In this document: positions 7,457-15,583 of the stretch, piece after piece
How the letters are laid out: every line of letters begins with the position of its first letter
Numbering within the stretch: the first letter of the stretch is position 1
Notes under the pieces: generated by a model
What the model saw: the letters and a program-made list of their open reading frames with translations, nothing else
Databases searched by the model: none
Told to the model about the DNA's origin: nothing
Translations under genes and position numbers: made by a program
From: an uncultured Shinella sp.
GTDB taxonomy: Bacteria; Pseudomonadota; Alphaproteobacteria; Rhizobiales; Rhizobiaceae
NCBI GenBank assembly: GCA_946481465.1
Contig: CAMLOC010000001.1
Span: forward strand, 1 to 40,564
Length of the DNA: 40,564 nt
Direction: 5' to 3'

Positions 7457-10096
7457 TCATGCGGCCGCCTTGTGCTTGCCGAGCCGCTTGATCGCCTGTT
7501 CCAGCGGACGCTGGCCATCGCAGTAATCCTCCCAGGCACTCGTCTTCGCCAGCAGCCCCGGTACGGTGCGGATCGTGAACCGCTTCGGGTCGAGGTCGGA
7601 TTTGACCTGCGTCCAGGTGAGCGGCATGGAGACTGTAGCGCCGGGCCGCGCCCGCGGCGAGAGTGGCGCCACCGCCGTCGCCATGCGATCGTTGCGCAGA
7701 TAGTCGAGGAAGATGCGGCCTTCCCGCAGGCTCTTGGTCATCTTGATGAGATAGGCATCGGGATTGTCCCGCGCCATCTCCTGGCAGACGTCGCGGGCAA
7801 AGCCCTTGGCCTCGTCCCACGAGAGCGGCTTGCGGGCATTGACCGCGAGCGGCGTCACGACATGCAGCCCCTTGCCACCCGTGGTCTTACAGAAGGTGAT
7901 AAGGCCGAGGTCGTCGAGCCGATCACGCATCTCGCGCGCAGCGGCAACGACGGCCGCGAACGGCACATCCGGGCCGGGGTCGAGATCGAACACCAACCGA
8001 CCCGGCACTTCGGGTTTCCCCGGTTCGCAGTTCCACGGATGCAGCTCGATGCCGCCGATCTGCGCGATAGCTACGAGGCCTTCGACCCGGTCGACCTGCA
8101 GGTAAGGCTTCTTGTCACCGAAAACCTTGACCAGTTCCAGCAGGTTCGAGGTGCCCGGCATGGCGTGGCGCTGGAAAAATTGCTCGCTGCCGATGCCATC
8201 CGGTGCGCGGATGATTGAACATGGCCGGCCCTTCACATGCTCGATGAGCCAGGTACCGACAGCTTCGTGATAGCGGGCCAGCTCTTCCTTGATCACGGGC
8301 CTGCCGTCACCGGCGTCTGGCCACAAGGGTTTGTCCGGATTGGAGATGAGCACGCCCATGACCTCGGCTTTCGCCCCCTTGCGGCGCGAGGGCTTCACCT
8401 CCGCGGCTGCGGCCGGTTCGGGGGTCTCGGTCTTTGCCGGCGAGGCGGGCTTTTCTGCTTCGACTTCCGCGGCCGGCTTGTCTTCCCGCAGGCCCTTGAA
8501 GGCGGCCTGGCGAACCAGACCGTCCGCGGTCCAGCCAGCGAATTCGATTTCTGCGACCAACTCGGGTTTCAGCCAGACGACCTCCCTCTCCTTTTTGGGC
8601 GCACCGATACCGGTGAAAGGGGATTTCTCTGCCTCGGCGGCTTTGAGCTTGGGCAGCAGCGTCTCGACCTTCTTGGCGCCATAGCCCGTGCCGACCCGAC
8701 CCACATACACAAAATGGTCGCCGCGGTTGACGCCGACCAGCAGCGAGCGGAACTTGCCGTTCGTCCTGGCATACCCGCCGATGACGACCTCGTGCCCTGC
8801 CCTGCATTTCGATTTCGCCCAGGTGTCAGTGCGGCCGGAGCGATAAGGCGCGCCTGCCTGTTTCGAGACGATGCCTTCGAGGGAAAGCTTGCAGGCGGAC
8901 TGAAGAACCGCGTCGCCGCCGGTCTCGAAATGCTCGGCGAAACGCAGATGCGAATCCTCGGTTGTGTCCGTAAGCAGCATCTGCAGCCGGGCTTTCCGGT
9001 CGACCAGAGACTTTTCGCGCAAGTCTTCTGCGCCATCGAACAGGAGGTCGAATGCGAAATAGACCAGATTGCCCGTGCTGCGCTCCGAGAGCGCCGCCTG
9101 CAACGCTGCGAAATCCGGGGCACCGTTATCGTCGAGCGCGCAGATCTCGCCGTCGATGATGCAATCCGGAAGTGCTGCGGCGGCCTCGGCGATCTCCGGA
9201 TACTTGGCGGTCCAGTCCAGACCCTTGCGGGTTTTGAGCGTCACATCGCCATTCGCGACCCGCATCTGAATTCGATAGCCGTCGAACTTGATCTCATGCA
9301 GCCACTTATCGCCGGCGGGCGGGCGTTCGAGCGTTTCGCAAAGCTGCGGAGGAATGAAATCCGGCAGATCGGCGGCCGTCGATGTCGAGACATCCTTGCG
9401 GGCCTTGTTTTTGCGCTCATCGGCCGCGAGGCCGTGCTTGGTATCCCAGACCGCGTCCGCCTCGACGTCGCCGCTGGCCGTCATGAACGGTTTCGGCTTG
9501 CGCCCCTTGCCGCCGGCGATCTGCTCCATCGTCCGGCCGGATGCGACCGAGGTCATGTTCTCGTCCAGGATGGCCGCGCCGTTCTCCTCGACCGAATGCT
9601 CGTCGTGGTGCTTGATCAGCAGCCAGTTGGACCGCTTGCCGCCATTGCGATCGTTGCGCATCCTGACGAGCACGAAGCTGCCATGCAGACGCTCACCATG
9701 GAGCACGAACTTGAAATCACCCTTCTTCAGAGCCTCTTCGGGGGATTTGTCGCCCTCAGGTTCCCAGTAGCCGCGATCCCAGAGCATGACCGTGCCGCCG
9801 CCATATTGGCCTTTTGGGATGGTGCCTTCGAAGTCGCCATAGTCGAGCGGGTGATCCTCGACTTCGACGGCCAGCCGCTTGTCATGCGGATCAAGCGACG
9901 GCCCTTTGGTCACCGCCCAGGATTTGAACACGCCGTCGAGTTCGAGGCGCAGATCGTAGTGCAGGCGTGTGGCGTCGTGCTTCTGGATGACGAAACGAAG
10001 CCTATTCGAGGGCTTGACGGCCCTCGAGCCGCTCGGCTCCTGAGTCTGCTGGAAATCCCGCTTCTTCTTGTAGGTCGAGAGCTTGTCACCCGCCAT
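7457..10096 (-). CDS. ligD: Multifunctional NHEJ ligase LigD (phosphoesterase-ligase-polymerase)
   Basis: This 879-residue LigD cleans, fills and seals broken DNA ends together with Ku. The 3'-phosphoesterase domain is at about residues 25-175, with the catalytic signature [17 protein letters not shown]. The ligase domain is at about 245-550, with active-site Lys 270 in EIKFDGYR and later [13 protein letters not shown] motifs. The linker is Ala/Glu/Pro-rich. The primase-polymerase domain is at about 580-870, with the metal motif VFDLDPG at 703-709 and a [14 protein letters not shown] motif. All three domains look intact. ATG 10096 is preferred because the upstream in-frame extension overlaps the neighbouring gene, whose stop is 8 bases away. 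It is probably cotranscribed with that gene from the promoter at 10540-10564. Confidence 0.95.
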   Translation of the reverse strand: MAGDKLSTYKKKRDFQQTQEPSGSRAVKPSNRLRFVIQKHDATRLHYDLRLELDGVFKSWAVTKGPSLDPHDKRLAVEVEDHPLDYGDFEGTIPKGQYGGGTVMLWDRGYWEPEGDKSPEEALKKGDFKFVLHGERLHGSFVLVRMRNDRNGGKRSNWLLIKHHDEHSVEENGAAILDENMTSVASGRTMEQIAGGKGRKPKPFMTASGDVEADAVWDTKHGLAADERKNKARKDVSTSTAADLPDFIPPQLCETLERPPAGDKWLHEIKFDGYRIQMRVANGDVTLKTRKGLDWTAKYPEIAEAAAALPDCIIDGEICALDDNGAPDFAALQAALSERSTGNLVYFAFDLLFDGAEDLREKSLVDRKARLQMLLTDTTEDSHLRFAEHFETGGDAVLQSACKLSLEGIVSKQAGAPYRSGRTDTWAKSKCRAGHEVVIGGYARTNGKFRSLLVGVNRGDHFVYVGRVGTGYGAKKVETLLPKLKAAEAEKSPFTGIGAPKKEREVVWLKPELVAEIEFAGWTADGLVRQAAFKGLREDKPAAEVEAEKPASPAKTETPEPAAAAEVKPSRRKGAKAEVMGVLISNPDKPLWPDAGDGRPVIKEELARYHEAVGTWLIEHVKGRPCSIIRAPDGIGSEQFFQRHAMPGTSNLLELVKVFGDKKPYLQVDRVEGLVAIAQIGGIELHPWNCEPGKPEVPGRLVFDLDPGPDVPFAAVVAAAREMRDRLDDLGLITFCKTTGGKGLHVVTPLAVNARKPLSWDEAKGFARDVCQEMARDNPDAYLIKMTKSLREGRIFLDYLRNDRMATAVAPLSPRARPGATVSMPLTWTQVKSDLDPKRFTIRTVPGLLAKTSAWEDYCDGQRPLEQAIKRLGKHKAAA

Positions 10097-10104
10097 GGTT
10101 GCCC

Positions 10105-10473
10105 TCACCAGATCCTGCGGTCGATCTGCGACGCGATCATCGGGACGGCGGCCGCGCCGGGCGCGCCAAGACGAAGACGCTGCACGAGCCGGCCGAGGAA
10201 ATAAGTCGTGGCGGCCGTGGCGAGAACCCTGAGCCACGGATGCACATCGTCTCGCGACGGCCGCGCATCCATCCCGTCGGTCTGCTTTCGGATTGTGGTC
10301 AGTCGAGCGCGCAGATCGGCAACTTCCTGCCGAAGCGCCGCAATCTGCTGCTGGGCTGACGGATTTTCGTTCCGAACGCCCGAATCTTCAGCAGGGCTTT
10401 CCTCTTCGAGCTCGGCGAGATGTTCGCGCAGCTGGGCCGGGCTGTCGAAGCCCTTCGCTCGTATATCGGTCAT
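10105..10473 (-). CDS. Small coiled-coil protein leading the ligD operon, function unknown
   Basis: This 122-residue product starts [20 protein letters not shown]. It has an acidic N-terminal region, then a heptad-like stretch ([20 protein letters not shown]) suggesting a coiled coil. Its C-terminal part ([20 protein letters not shown]) could be a membrane or amphipathic helix. I recognise no named family. ATG 10473 has a good ribosome site (GGGAG ten bases upstream); a longer frame to 10659 has no such support and would cross the promoter. It lies 8 bases before ligD, so it is the first gene of that operon. Its position suggests a stress or membrane role linked to NHEJ, which is inference. 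Confidence 0.72.
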   Translation of the reverse strand: MTDIRAKGFDSPAQLREHLAELEEESPAEDSGVRNENPSAQQQIAALRQEVADLRARLTTIRKQTDGMDARPSRDDVHPWLRVLATAATTYFLGRLVQRLRLGAPGAAAVPMIASQIDRRIW

Positions 10474-10539
10474 GGCGTTTGTCTCCCGCGACGTCGATGC
10501 TTGCGGCGCCCGAGAATGGTTTGCCGCCGCCGACATGAA

Positions 10540-10564
10540 AACACACCTGCGCGATCGTTGTTCC
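10540..10564 (-). promoter_or_regulatory. EcfG-type promoter of the ligD operon (GGAAC-N16-TGTT)
   Basis: On the minus strand GGAAC (10564-10560) is followed after 16 bases by TGTT (10543-10540). This keeps the GTT core. The predicted start, near 10533, is about 60 bases before ATG 10473. Confidence 0.62.
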
Positions 10565-10652
10565 GCGCGCGCATCAGCAGCGTGGTTGCGATCAAGATCG
10601 GCGACGAATATGGTCGGCGCGGCGCTTCCGCCGTTCAGTTTACGAGGATTAC

Positions 10653-10856
10653 ATGGCAACCGGCACGGTCAAGTTTTTCAACCAGGACAAGGGCTTTGGC
10701 TTCATCACGCCGGACAACGGGGGAACGGATGTCTTCGTCCACGTTTCAGCCGTCCAGTCGGGCGGCCCGCTCCGCGACGGGACAAAGGTCAGCTATGATG
10801 TCGGACAGGATCGTAAGACCGGCAAGTCCAAGGCGGAAAACGTCCACGCGATCTGA
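10653..10856 (+). CDS. cspA: Cold-shock protein, CspA family
   Basis: This 67-residue single cold-shock domain protein binds single-stranded RNA and DNA. RNP1 is KGFGFIT (residues 14-20) and RNP2 is VFVHVS (28-33); both are complete. The ATG at 10653 follows a GAGG ribosome site. The length matches the family. It is monocistronic and divergent from the ligD operon. Many alphaproteobacteria carry several such genes, so this one need not be cold-induced. Confidence 0.95.
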   Translation: MATGTVKFFNQDKGFGFITPDNGGTDVFVHVSAVQSGGPLRDGTKVSYDVGQDRKTGKSKAENVHAI

Positions 10857-10884
10857 GCCGGAACGGATCGGGCATGGTCGATGT

Positions 10885-10914
10885 GCCGCGACTTTGTCAG
10901 CCGCGGCGCATTTT
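10885..10914. terminator. Candidate bidirectional terminator between cspA and the HU gene
   Basis: GCCGCG (10885-10890) pairs with CGCGGC (10902-10907) across an 11-base loop, with a TTTT at 10911-10914. It sits between convergent genes. The stem is short, so this is tentative. Confidence 0.35.
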
Positions 10915-10980
10915 CATTGCGAGAGAGCAGGATTTGGGAACCGGACGCCGCTGCCCGAGGACACAGGATTCCAGCCTTCG

Positions 10981-11259
10981 CTATTTGTTGAGGGCGTCCT
11001 TCAACGACTTTGCCGGTGTGAACGTCACCTTTTTCGCCGCAGCCACCTTGATCATGGCCCCGGTCGCGGGATTGCGGGCTTCGCGCGCCGGGGTGTCCTT
11101 TACTTTGAACTTTCCGAAGCCGGGAAGCGACGTTTCCGCGCCTGCGACAGCGGCAGCAGTAATCTCGGTAAGTACGGCTTCGACAATTGTCTTGCTCTGA
11201 GCCTTGGTCAATCCATGATCGGCCGCAATCTTGTCGGCAATCTCGTTGGTGGTCGTCAT
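10981..11259 (-). CDS. HU-family DNA-binding protein
   Basis: This 92-residue nucleoid protein has the HU/IHF fold. An N-terminal helical part (NEIADKIAADHGLTKAQSKT) is followed by LPGFGKFKVKDTPAREARNP and the DNA-contacting arm signature ARNPATGAMIKV, then KKVTFTPAKSLKDALN. A strong GGAGG ribosome site precedes ATG 11259; the longer frame to 11355 has no such support. It converges with cspA. No GGAAC-type promoter was seen upstream. Confidence 0.93.
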   Translation of the reverse strand: MTTTNEIADKIAADHGLTKAQSKTIVEAVLTEITAAAVAGAETSLPGFGKFKVKDTPAREARNPATGAMIKVAAAKKVTFTPAKSLKDALNK

Positions 11260-11467
11260 TTTGTCCTCCTCGTTTGGGGACTCAATCCTCCGCTGACTCT
11301 TTGCCGCTGTCATCCCGCAGGGTGCGGCGGAGGGCAGGGTTTCGCGCTTGTCCACAGCATAGATCGAGCAAGCCAGCCGCTTCGGACCGGCAAACCTGCA
11401 TCGGCAATTGACTTCCTGCTCCAGCGCACCAGATCACCGCCGTTCATCCCTCTCAAGCGGATGGGCC

Positions 11468-11506
11468 GGGGAGATCCGGGACAGCCCCGCTGATAGGGAT
11501 CTCCCC
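11468..11506. repeat. Perfect inverted repeat upstream of the cold-shock-like gene
   Basis: GGGGAGATCC (11468-11477) and GGATCTCCCC (11497-11506) form a 10-base perfect stem with a 19-base loop, 26 bases before the ATG at 11533. It could be a 5' leader hairpin or an operator; no T-run follows. Confidence 0.5.
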
Positions 11507-11532
11507 AGATCGATAAGCAAGCAGGAAACGAA

Positions 11533-11838
11533 ATGCCCCTGATACGGAAAACCGGTGTCTCTGTCCCGAAGGAACTCGGGCTGTTCTGGCCGATGTTGAC
11601 GCCGGAAGGCACGACAATCGATGTTTTCGTCTATGCCAGCGCACTGCAAAGCCTTGACGCCGATCCGGTTGGCCCAGTCGGACTGCTCAAGCGACACCGC
11701 ACGCTGCTGGAAGCCATCGCCAGCGACAAATACGATCGTACAGGTGCTAGGGGCGACGGTATCCTCCAGATTACCACAGACGATCTTCTGTCAGAGAAGG
11801 CTGACGACGATATAGGCGGCCACGACGGAGAGACCTGA
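11533..11838 (+). CDS. Degenerate cold-shock-domain-like protein
   Basis: This 101-residue product is not an ordinary gene of a known family. Residues 7-40 align without gaps to residues 3-36 of the CspA at 10653. Segments such as TPEGTTIDVFVYASALQS match [18 protein letters not shown], so the RNP2 region is recognisable. The RNP1 region is lost (LGLFWPM in place of KGFGFI). After residue 42 there is no similarity to a cold-shock domain. A GGAAA site precedes the ATG. It is either a decayed duplicate or a small protein that has adopted a new role. I favour decay. Confidence 0.45.
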   Translation: MPLIRKTGVSVPKELGLFWPMLTPEGTTIDVFVYASALQSLDADPVGPVGLLKRHRTLLEAIASDKYDRTGARGDGILQITTDDLLSEKADDDIGGHDGET

Positions 11839-11885
11839 CAGGTCGGCCGAGATTGGGATCAGCGGCCCTCCGAGCCAGGCTCACG

Positions 11886-12189
11886 CTAGATTGTTCGTTG
11901 CGCTGCGATGGCCGCTTGTATCTCCCGGAGCATCTTTGCGGCTTCCAGCAGAAGCGCCTTCATCTCGTCGTCGTGGAGATGCATGGGCAGTTCACCTGCA
12001 TTAACGAGATCTATCGCTTCGGCCGTTTCCCGCAGACCCGCCGGCTCAGCGAGGACCTGCCAACCCTGCCGTATCGTGACATAAGCCCGGCCGAGAAGCC
12101 GGAGCTTTTTCCCCCTCACGCAGAGAATGCAGGTCGTGCGCTGCTTTCGTCAGCTCCGAAACAAGTCTGCGATCGTCTTCATCTGCCAC
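11886..12189 (-). pseudogene. Frameshifted small helical protein, family unknown
   Basis: Two minus-strand frames join into one coherent helical protein if one A is removed from the run of five (minus strand) at about 12105-12110. The first part, from GTG 12189, reads ADEDDRRLVSELTKAAHDLH then SLREGEK. The second part reads LRLLGRAYVTIRQGWQVLAE, then AIDLVNAGELPMHLHDDEMK, ending near 11886. The second part alone could start at a GTG at 12119, but that start lacks a ribosome site. The joined length would be about 101 residues. I do not recognise the family. A real indel or a homopolymer sequencing error are both possible. Confidence 0.45.
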
Positions 12190-12251
12190 CTCAAGAGCAC
12201 TGCGTATGCGACTTCGATGGTTTGGCGCGCAGGCGCTTTTCTCCGAGATTT

Positions 12252-12277
12252 GGAACGCCCCGCGACCGGTAAGAGTT
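12252..12277 (+). promoter_or_regulatory. EcfG-type promoter of the GS26-like gene (GGAAC-N17-AGTT)
   Basis: GGAAC at 12252-12256 and AGTT at 12274-12277 are separated by 17 bases, keeping the GTT core. The predicted start, about 12284, is 24 bases before ATG 12308. Confidence 0.6.
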
Positions 12278-12307
12278 TACGTTTGCAAACCCAAACGAGG
12301 ATTTATC

Positions 12308-12817
12308 ATGTCGCCGCAAAAGGAACAGAAATCCGACCTCTCGCGTGAGGACGCCATCGACCGCATTTGGCAGCTTGCCCAGGACATCGACATCTGCATG
12401 TTCGTGACGTGGGACGGGGAATATACTCGCGCCAGACCTCTCTCAGCCCGCGTTCATCGCGACGAGAAAGCCATCTTCTTTCTCGTCAACGCCGACAGCG
12501 TCAAGAACGGCCAGCTTGAACGCTTTCCGAAGGTAACGATGGCATGGAGCGACAATAGTGGCTACAAGTATGTGACCATATCTGGCCATGCAAAGGTCAG
12601 TAACGACCGCTCCAGGATCGAGCGCCTTTGGGAGAAAACGGACGAGGCTTGGTGGGATAGCGCTCAGGATCCCGAAATCCGTCTAGTAACGGTTGCTCCT
12701 GACGAAGCTGAGCTTTGGGACAGCCCAGGCAAGATGGTTGCGGTAGCGAAAATGGTGATGGCTGCGGTCACCGGGGTTAAACCCGGCTTCGGCGAAAACG
12801 CAAAGGTGGAGCTTTAG
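12308..12817 (+). CDS. Pyridoxamine 5'-phosphate oxidase-fold general stress protein (GS26-like)
   Basis: This 169-residue flavin-binding split-barrel protein is of the general stress protein 26 type. The barrel starts near residue 20 (IDICMFVTWDGEYTRARPLS), continues through AIFFLVNADSVKNGQLERFP, and has the family helix SRIERLWEKTDEAWW near residue 100. Members bind FMN or related cofactors; the reaction is unknown. ATG 12308 follows a CGAGG ribosome site. The longer frame to 12206 would cross the promoter at 12252-12277. The promoter and the family agree on a stress role. Confidence 0.86.
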   Translation: MSPQKEQKSDLSREDAIDRIWQLAQDIDICMFVTWDGEYTRARPLSARVHRDEKAIFFLVNADSVKNGQLERFPKVTMAWSDNSGYKYVTISGHAKVSNDRSRIERLWEKTDEAWWDSAQDPEIRLVTVAPDEAELWDSPGKMVAVAKMVMAAVTGVKPGFGENAKVEL

Positions 12818-13268
12818 GCTTCTTATGGTCTCAGATCGTTGTTGCCGGCCGCCACGAACGGCCTCTCGCGGACGTCGCCAGGCACGCAACTGTCGATCTC
12901 CAAATCCAACGGGGAATTCGGCGGGCGCCCGCGACCAGAATATCGTTGATCCATCCTTGCAAAATTTAGGCCGCCAATCACATGCGGGCATCACCGCAGC
13001 AACCCCTGCTCGCCGTCGACGTAGATCGGCGAGCTTGTCATATCCGATGCTTCGGCGCCGAGCAAAAAACAGGTGAGGTTTGACGATGTCAATTGCCAAG
13101 CTTGCCATCGGGTCATGGGAATGCTGCCTCGTGGCCAGATATCACCGAGACTTCCGCTTCCGCGCGGTTGCGGATTTCTGATCTGGCGACAATTTGCGTC
13201 GACGACCCTAGGCAGACGACATTGGCGTTCCGATGTTCGTTTTCTTTCTAGGCATCGATACAGCCGGT
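12818..13268. other. 451-base stretch without a convincing gene
   Basis: Open frames here overlap on both strands, lack ribosome sites and resemble no family. The only structure seen is an inverted repeat, GCTCGCCG (13008-13015) with CGGCGAGC (13027-13034), 11-base loop, without a T-run. It may be decayed sequence like the neighbouring pseudogene. Confidence 0.5.
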
Positions 13269-13674
13269 CTAGAGTTCCGCGACGAGATGAGTGGCGCGCA
13301 GATACTTCTCACCATCCTCCCCGATCGTCTGACGTTGGGAAAGATTGTCCTCCAAGTCCGCAAGCTTTACGGTTTGCGACAGGATTCGAAGCAGCGCGGC
13401 GAACAAATTCCTCCCACTCTTAATCCGCGCGCCGCCTCATCGCGTCCACCGCGCCGACAACGTCGGGTGAGAAACTCTCCTCTCGAAGCCGATCCTGCGT
13501 CCATCCTTTGCCCTTCTCGACCACGTCATGCAGATAAGCCACAACCTTTTCGATTTCATCCGTGACGGAAGAGGCAACGCGACGGCAGTGCTCGAAGTAC
13601 GACTGCCCGACCTTGTCGGACTGGCCCTCGTGTGTCGATTGGGCGACCAGAATTGCATGACCGAGATGGTTCAC
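13269..13674 (-). pseudogene. Broken HD-domain protein (RelA/SpoT-type HD phosphohydrolase)
   Basis: The gene starts at GTG 13674 behind a GGAGG site. It encodes an HD-domain protein: THEGQSDKVGQSYFEH, then the HD pair in VAYLHDVVEKGKGWT and SFSPDVVGAVDAM. After RRRAD comes an in-frame TAA. The same frame then resumes as EWEEFVRRAASNPVA, and after a one-base shift as VKLADLEDNLSQ and GEDGEKYLRATHLVAEL to a TAG at 13269-13271. So it carries one nonsense codon and one frameshift. Intact relatives of about 135 residues would bind metal and hydrolyse a nucleotide, possibly (p)ppGpp. This copy probably makes only a truncated product. Confidence 0.75.
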
Positions 13675-13758
13675 GCCACAGAGTCCTCCGGCTTTTTTGA
13701 TTTTCTTGCGAGCCGTCACATCGACATTTCCATGGCAGACCTTGGAATGACTGCACAT

Positions 13759-14019
13759 CTACTGCGGACGCATCAGAATATGGGCTTCCTCTGCCGCAGC
13801 GACGAACGCAAGGCGCGCCTCTTCTGCCGGAACGTCGTCCCCCAATGCATCTGCGCAGAGATCCAGCGCATGCAGGAATGCAGTTCCCTGACCAACGGGC
13901 CAATGGTCCATCAGCAGGATCGCGGCTTCCCGCGTTGATTCGACAATGAACGGCCCGCCGATCGCATCGAGGTTGATAGCGACACCGGCTGGCCAATCGA
14001 TGGACAAGACAGACTGCAT
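13759..14019 (-). CDS. DUF982 domain protein
   Basis: This 86-residue protein has the features of DUF982, a small rhizobial family of unknown function. These are a VAINLDAIGGPFIVESTREA core, the conserved LLMDHWPVGQGTAFLHALDL segment, and a final helical ARLAFVAAAEEAHI. ATG 14019 follows a strong GGAGGAAA ribosome site. It lies just upstream of the HD pseudogene on the same strand. Members are often multi-copy in rhizobia. A candidate EcfG-type promoter lies at 14040-14065. Confidence 0.82.
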   Translation of the reverse strand: MQSVLSIDWPAGVAINLDAIGGPFIVESTREAAILLMDHWPVGQGTAFLHALDLCADALGDDVPAEEARLAFVAAAEEAHILMRPQ

Positions 14020-14039
14020 CGTCTTTCCTCCTGTCCATC

Positions 14040-14065
14040 AATGCGAAACTCCTCAATTAAGTTCC
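14040..14065 (-). promoter_or_regulatory. Candidate EcfG-type promoter of the DUF982 gene (GGAAC-N17-CATT)
   Basis: On the minus strand GGAAC (14065-14061) is followed after 17 bases by CATT (14043-14040), one mismatch from CGTT. The leader would be very short (about 14 bases). Confidence 0.4.
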
Positions 14066-14085
14066 CCTGAAACGAAGAGCGCGCC

Positions 14086-14343
14086 TCAGTTGAGGGGCTT
14101 CAAATCCCTGTTTTCCGTGAAGAGACGCAGCATTCCATTGAATGGGCCTTCGATGTAGGCCTGAAGCTTCGGCAGGCTCTTCGGGTCGATCCTTGGGGTG
14201 ATCGCCCAGCAAGTCGGCGACCGTTCTCGCATTGCGTGCCGATCGCCCCTCGCAACGTGAGAGCCGGCATCAAAAAGGCCAATGCTCTTCTCTCCGGCGC
14301 CAAACCTCACCGCGATAGCGAGAATGTAGGCACCCGCAATCAT
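14086..14343 (-). CDS. Hypothetical protein or gene remnant
   Basis: This 85-residue frame reads MIAGAYILAIAVRFGAGEKS then CWAITPRIDPKSLPKLQAYI and FNGMLRLFTENRD. I do not recognise it. The frame stays open upstream of the ATG, towards and across the end of the DUF4157 gene, with no alternative start codon and no clear ribosome site. It may be the tail of a longer gene that lost its beginning, or of the truncated DUF4157 gene after a frameshift. Low confidence that it is expressed as drawn. Confidence 0.3.
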   Translation of the reverse strand: MIAGAYILAIAVRFGAGEKSIGLFDAGSHVARGDRHAMRERSPTCWAITPRIDPKSLPKLQAYIEGPFNGMLRLFTENRDLKPLN

Positions 14344-14410
14344 CTGCTCAAAGACAGTCGTGTCTTCACGACGTTCGTGCCGTGTTGAACGGGCAACCCT
14401 CGCGGACGGA

Positions 14411-14899
14411 TCACAACTGCCTCGTCGGCTTTACTCTGCCTTGCTTCTGCTGGACGACATGCCAGCCTTCATGCGGGAGATGTTTTTCCTGCCCGGGCGC
14501 AACATGAATATCGCTTCCTTGGGCGTAGGCATGCGCTTGGAGAATAGCGGGATGGGGAGAATTGTAATGGACCTTGATGTAGTCCATCGACATTCCAGTC
14601 AGATTTTCAATTCCCGACTTCAGGTGGGCCGGGAGATCTGCCGATCGGCTTGGTTTGGTTGAAAGACTGCTGAGCCGCTTCGCTTCCGCCAATTTTTCGG
14701 ATGTAGGCGTCCCGGCATATCGGATAGAGCGGTCTATATGCCGGCATGCCTTGATGTAACCTGCCGCTTTGTCCGCGATGGACCTGTCTTCGGAATAAAT
14801 ATCAATCGAATCTGAAGCCGAAGCGGAGGGTAACTGTGCGTTCAACTGGTTTTTAATTTCGAAATTTTCAGTCTTCCGGTCCACGACAATATCAATCAT
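14411..14899 (-). CDS. Truncated DUF4157 (eCIS core domain) protein
   Basis: This 162-residue product has a low-complexity polar N-terminus and, from about residue 88, a clear DUF4157 domain. It reads LPAHLKSGIENLTGMSMDYI, VHYNSPHPAILQAHAYAQGS, DIHVAPGQEKHLPHEGWHVV, then QQKQGRVKPTRQL. HEGWH is the zincin-like HExxH motif of the family (usually HEAWH). DUF4157 proteins are associated with extracellular contractile injection systems and polymorphic toxins, usually with a variable C-terminal effector. Here the frame stops directly after the domain, so the effector part is missing or shifted out of frame. The gene is more AT-rich than its neighbours, suggesting transfer. No injection-system genes are in the window. 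Confidence 0.75.
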   Translation of the reverse strand: MIDIVVDRKTENFEIKNQLNAQLPSASASDSIDIYSEDRSIADKAAGYIKACRHIDRSIRYAGTPTSEKLAEAKRLSSLSTKPSRSADLPAHLKSGIENLTGMSMDYIKVHYNSPHPAILQAHAYAQGSDIHVAPGQEKHLPHEGWHVVQQKQGRVKPTRQL

Positions 14900-15211
14900 T
14901 CATATTTTCCCTTCCAGATCGCGGACAAGCCAAACACGAAAGAATTAGAAATCTGGAAACATGCTTTTTGTTTAAAGCGATCTGCGCCCCGGCGACGTCA
15001 GAGCCTTTCTCAGCTTCATCAAAAAAAGTGACACACGAACGACTTTGGATGCCGGACAGCGGCCTGGTTCCGTGGTTTGAAACTGACCCCAATATAGAAG
15101 ATGGTCCCGCCATGATCCTCTCTGCGTCTGGCGACGAACCAGTGTGGCAGGTGCGCCGGTGACAACGGGGCAAGAGAATATGGAATGAGAACCGTTACCC
15201 CGTAGGCGGTC
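14900..15211. other. Intergenic stretch between the DUF4157 and PRC-barrel genes
   Basis: The left half (to about 14970) is AT-rich and probably holds the promoter of the DUF4157 gene. It contains a GGAAGGG ribosome-like site before the ATG at 14899. I see no gene in the remaining 240 bases. Confidence 0.5.
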
Positions 15212-15237
15212 GGAACCTTGCGGTTGCTCTCCTCGTT
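15212..15237 (+). promoter_or_regulatory. EcfG-type promoter of the PRC-barrel gene (GGAAC-N17-CGTT)
   Basis: GGAAC at 15212-15216 and CGTT at 15234-15237, 17 bases apart, match the consensus exactly. Transcription would start near 15244, 20 bases before ATG 15264. Confidence 0.75.
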
Positions 15238-15263
15238 GGGTGAACTTTAACAGGAGAACGACA

Positions 15264-15560
15264 ATGGATCATACAAACCATACCCGTCTGACGGCTACCG
15301 AACTCACCCCCGATATCCTGGAGGGCGCGACCGTCTATGGAGCCGACGATCACAAGGTCGGCAAGGTAGATCACATCCATGGCGCCGGGGCAGGCAGCAC
15401 GGCCATTATCGATGTGGGCGGCTTCCTTGGTATCGGTGCCAAGCCGGTCGCGGTTCCTCTGACGGACCTCGACTTCATGAGGGACGAGGACGGCGACGTT
15501 CACGCGGTCACGGCCTGGACGAAGGATCAGCTCAAGGAGATGCCCGAGCATCGTCATTAA
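15264..15560 (+). CDS. PRC-barrel domain protein
   Basis: This 98-residue protein has one PRC barrel: LEGATVYGADDHKVGKVDHI, then IIDVGGFLGIGAKPVAVPLT and a C-terminal VTAWTKDQLKEMPEH. Such small soluble proteins are common stress-induced genes in rhizobia; the ligand is unknown. ATG 15264 follows CAGGAGAACG, a strong ribosome site, and lies 27 bases after an exact EcfG-type promoter. A terminator-like hairpin follows the gene. It appears to be a complete single-gene unit. Confidence 0.88.
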   Translation: MDHTNHTRLTATELTPDILEGATVYGADDHKVGKVDHIHGAGAGSTAIIDVGGFLGIGAKPVAVPLTDLDFMRDEDGDVHAVTAWTKDQLKEMPEHRH

Positions 15561-15583
15561 GGGTAGCCACCGGTTTTGAAGCA

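Noticed and set aside
8237..10204. Plus-strand open frame of 655 codons
   Set aside because: It is the antisense shadow of ligD, whose three domains are unmistakable.
12683..13108. Minus-strand open frame of 141 codons
   Set aside because: It is antisense to the end of the GS26-like gene and has no ribosome site or recognisable motif.
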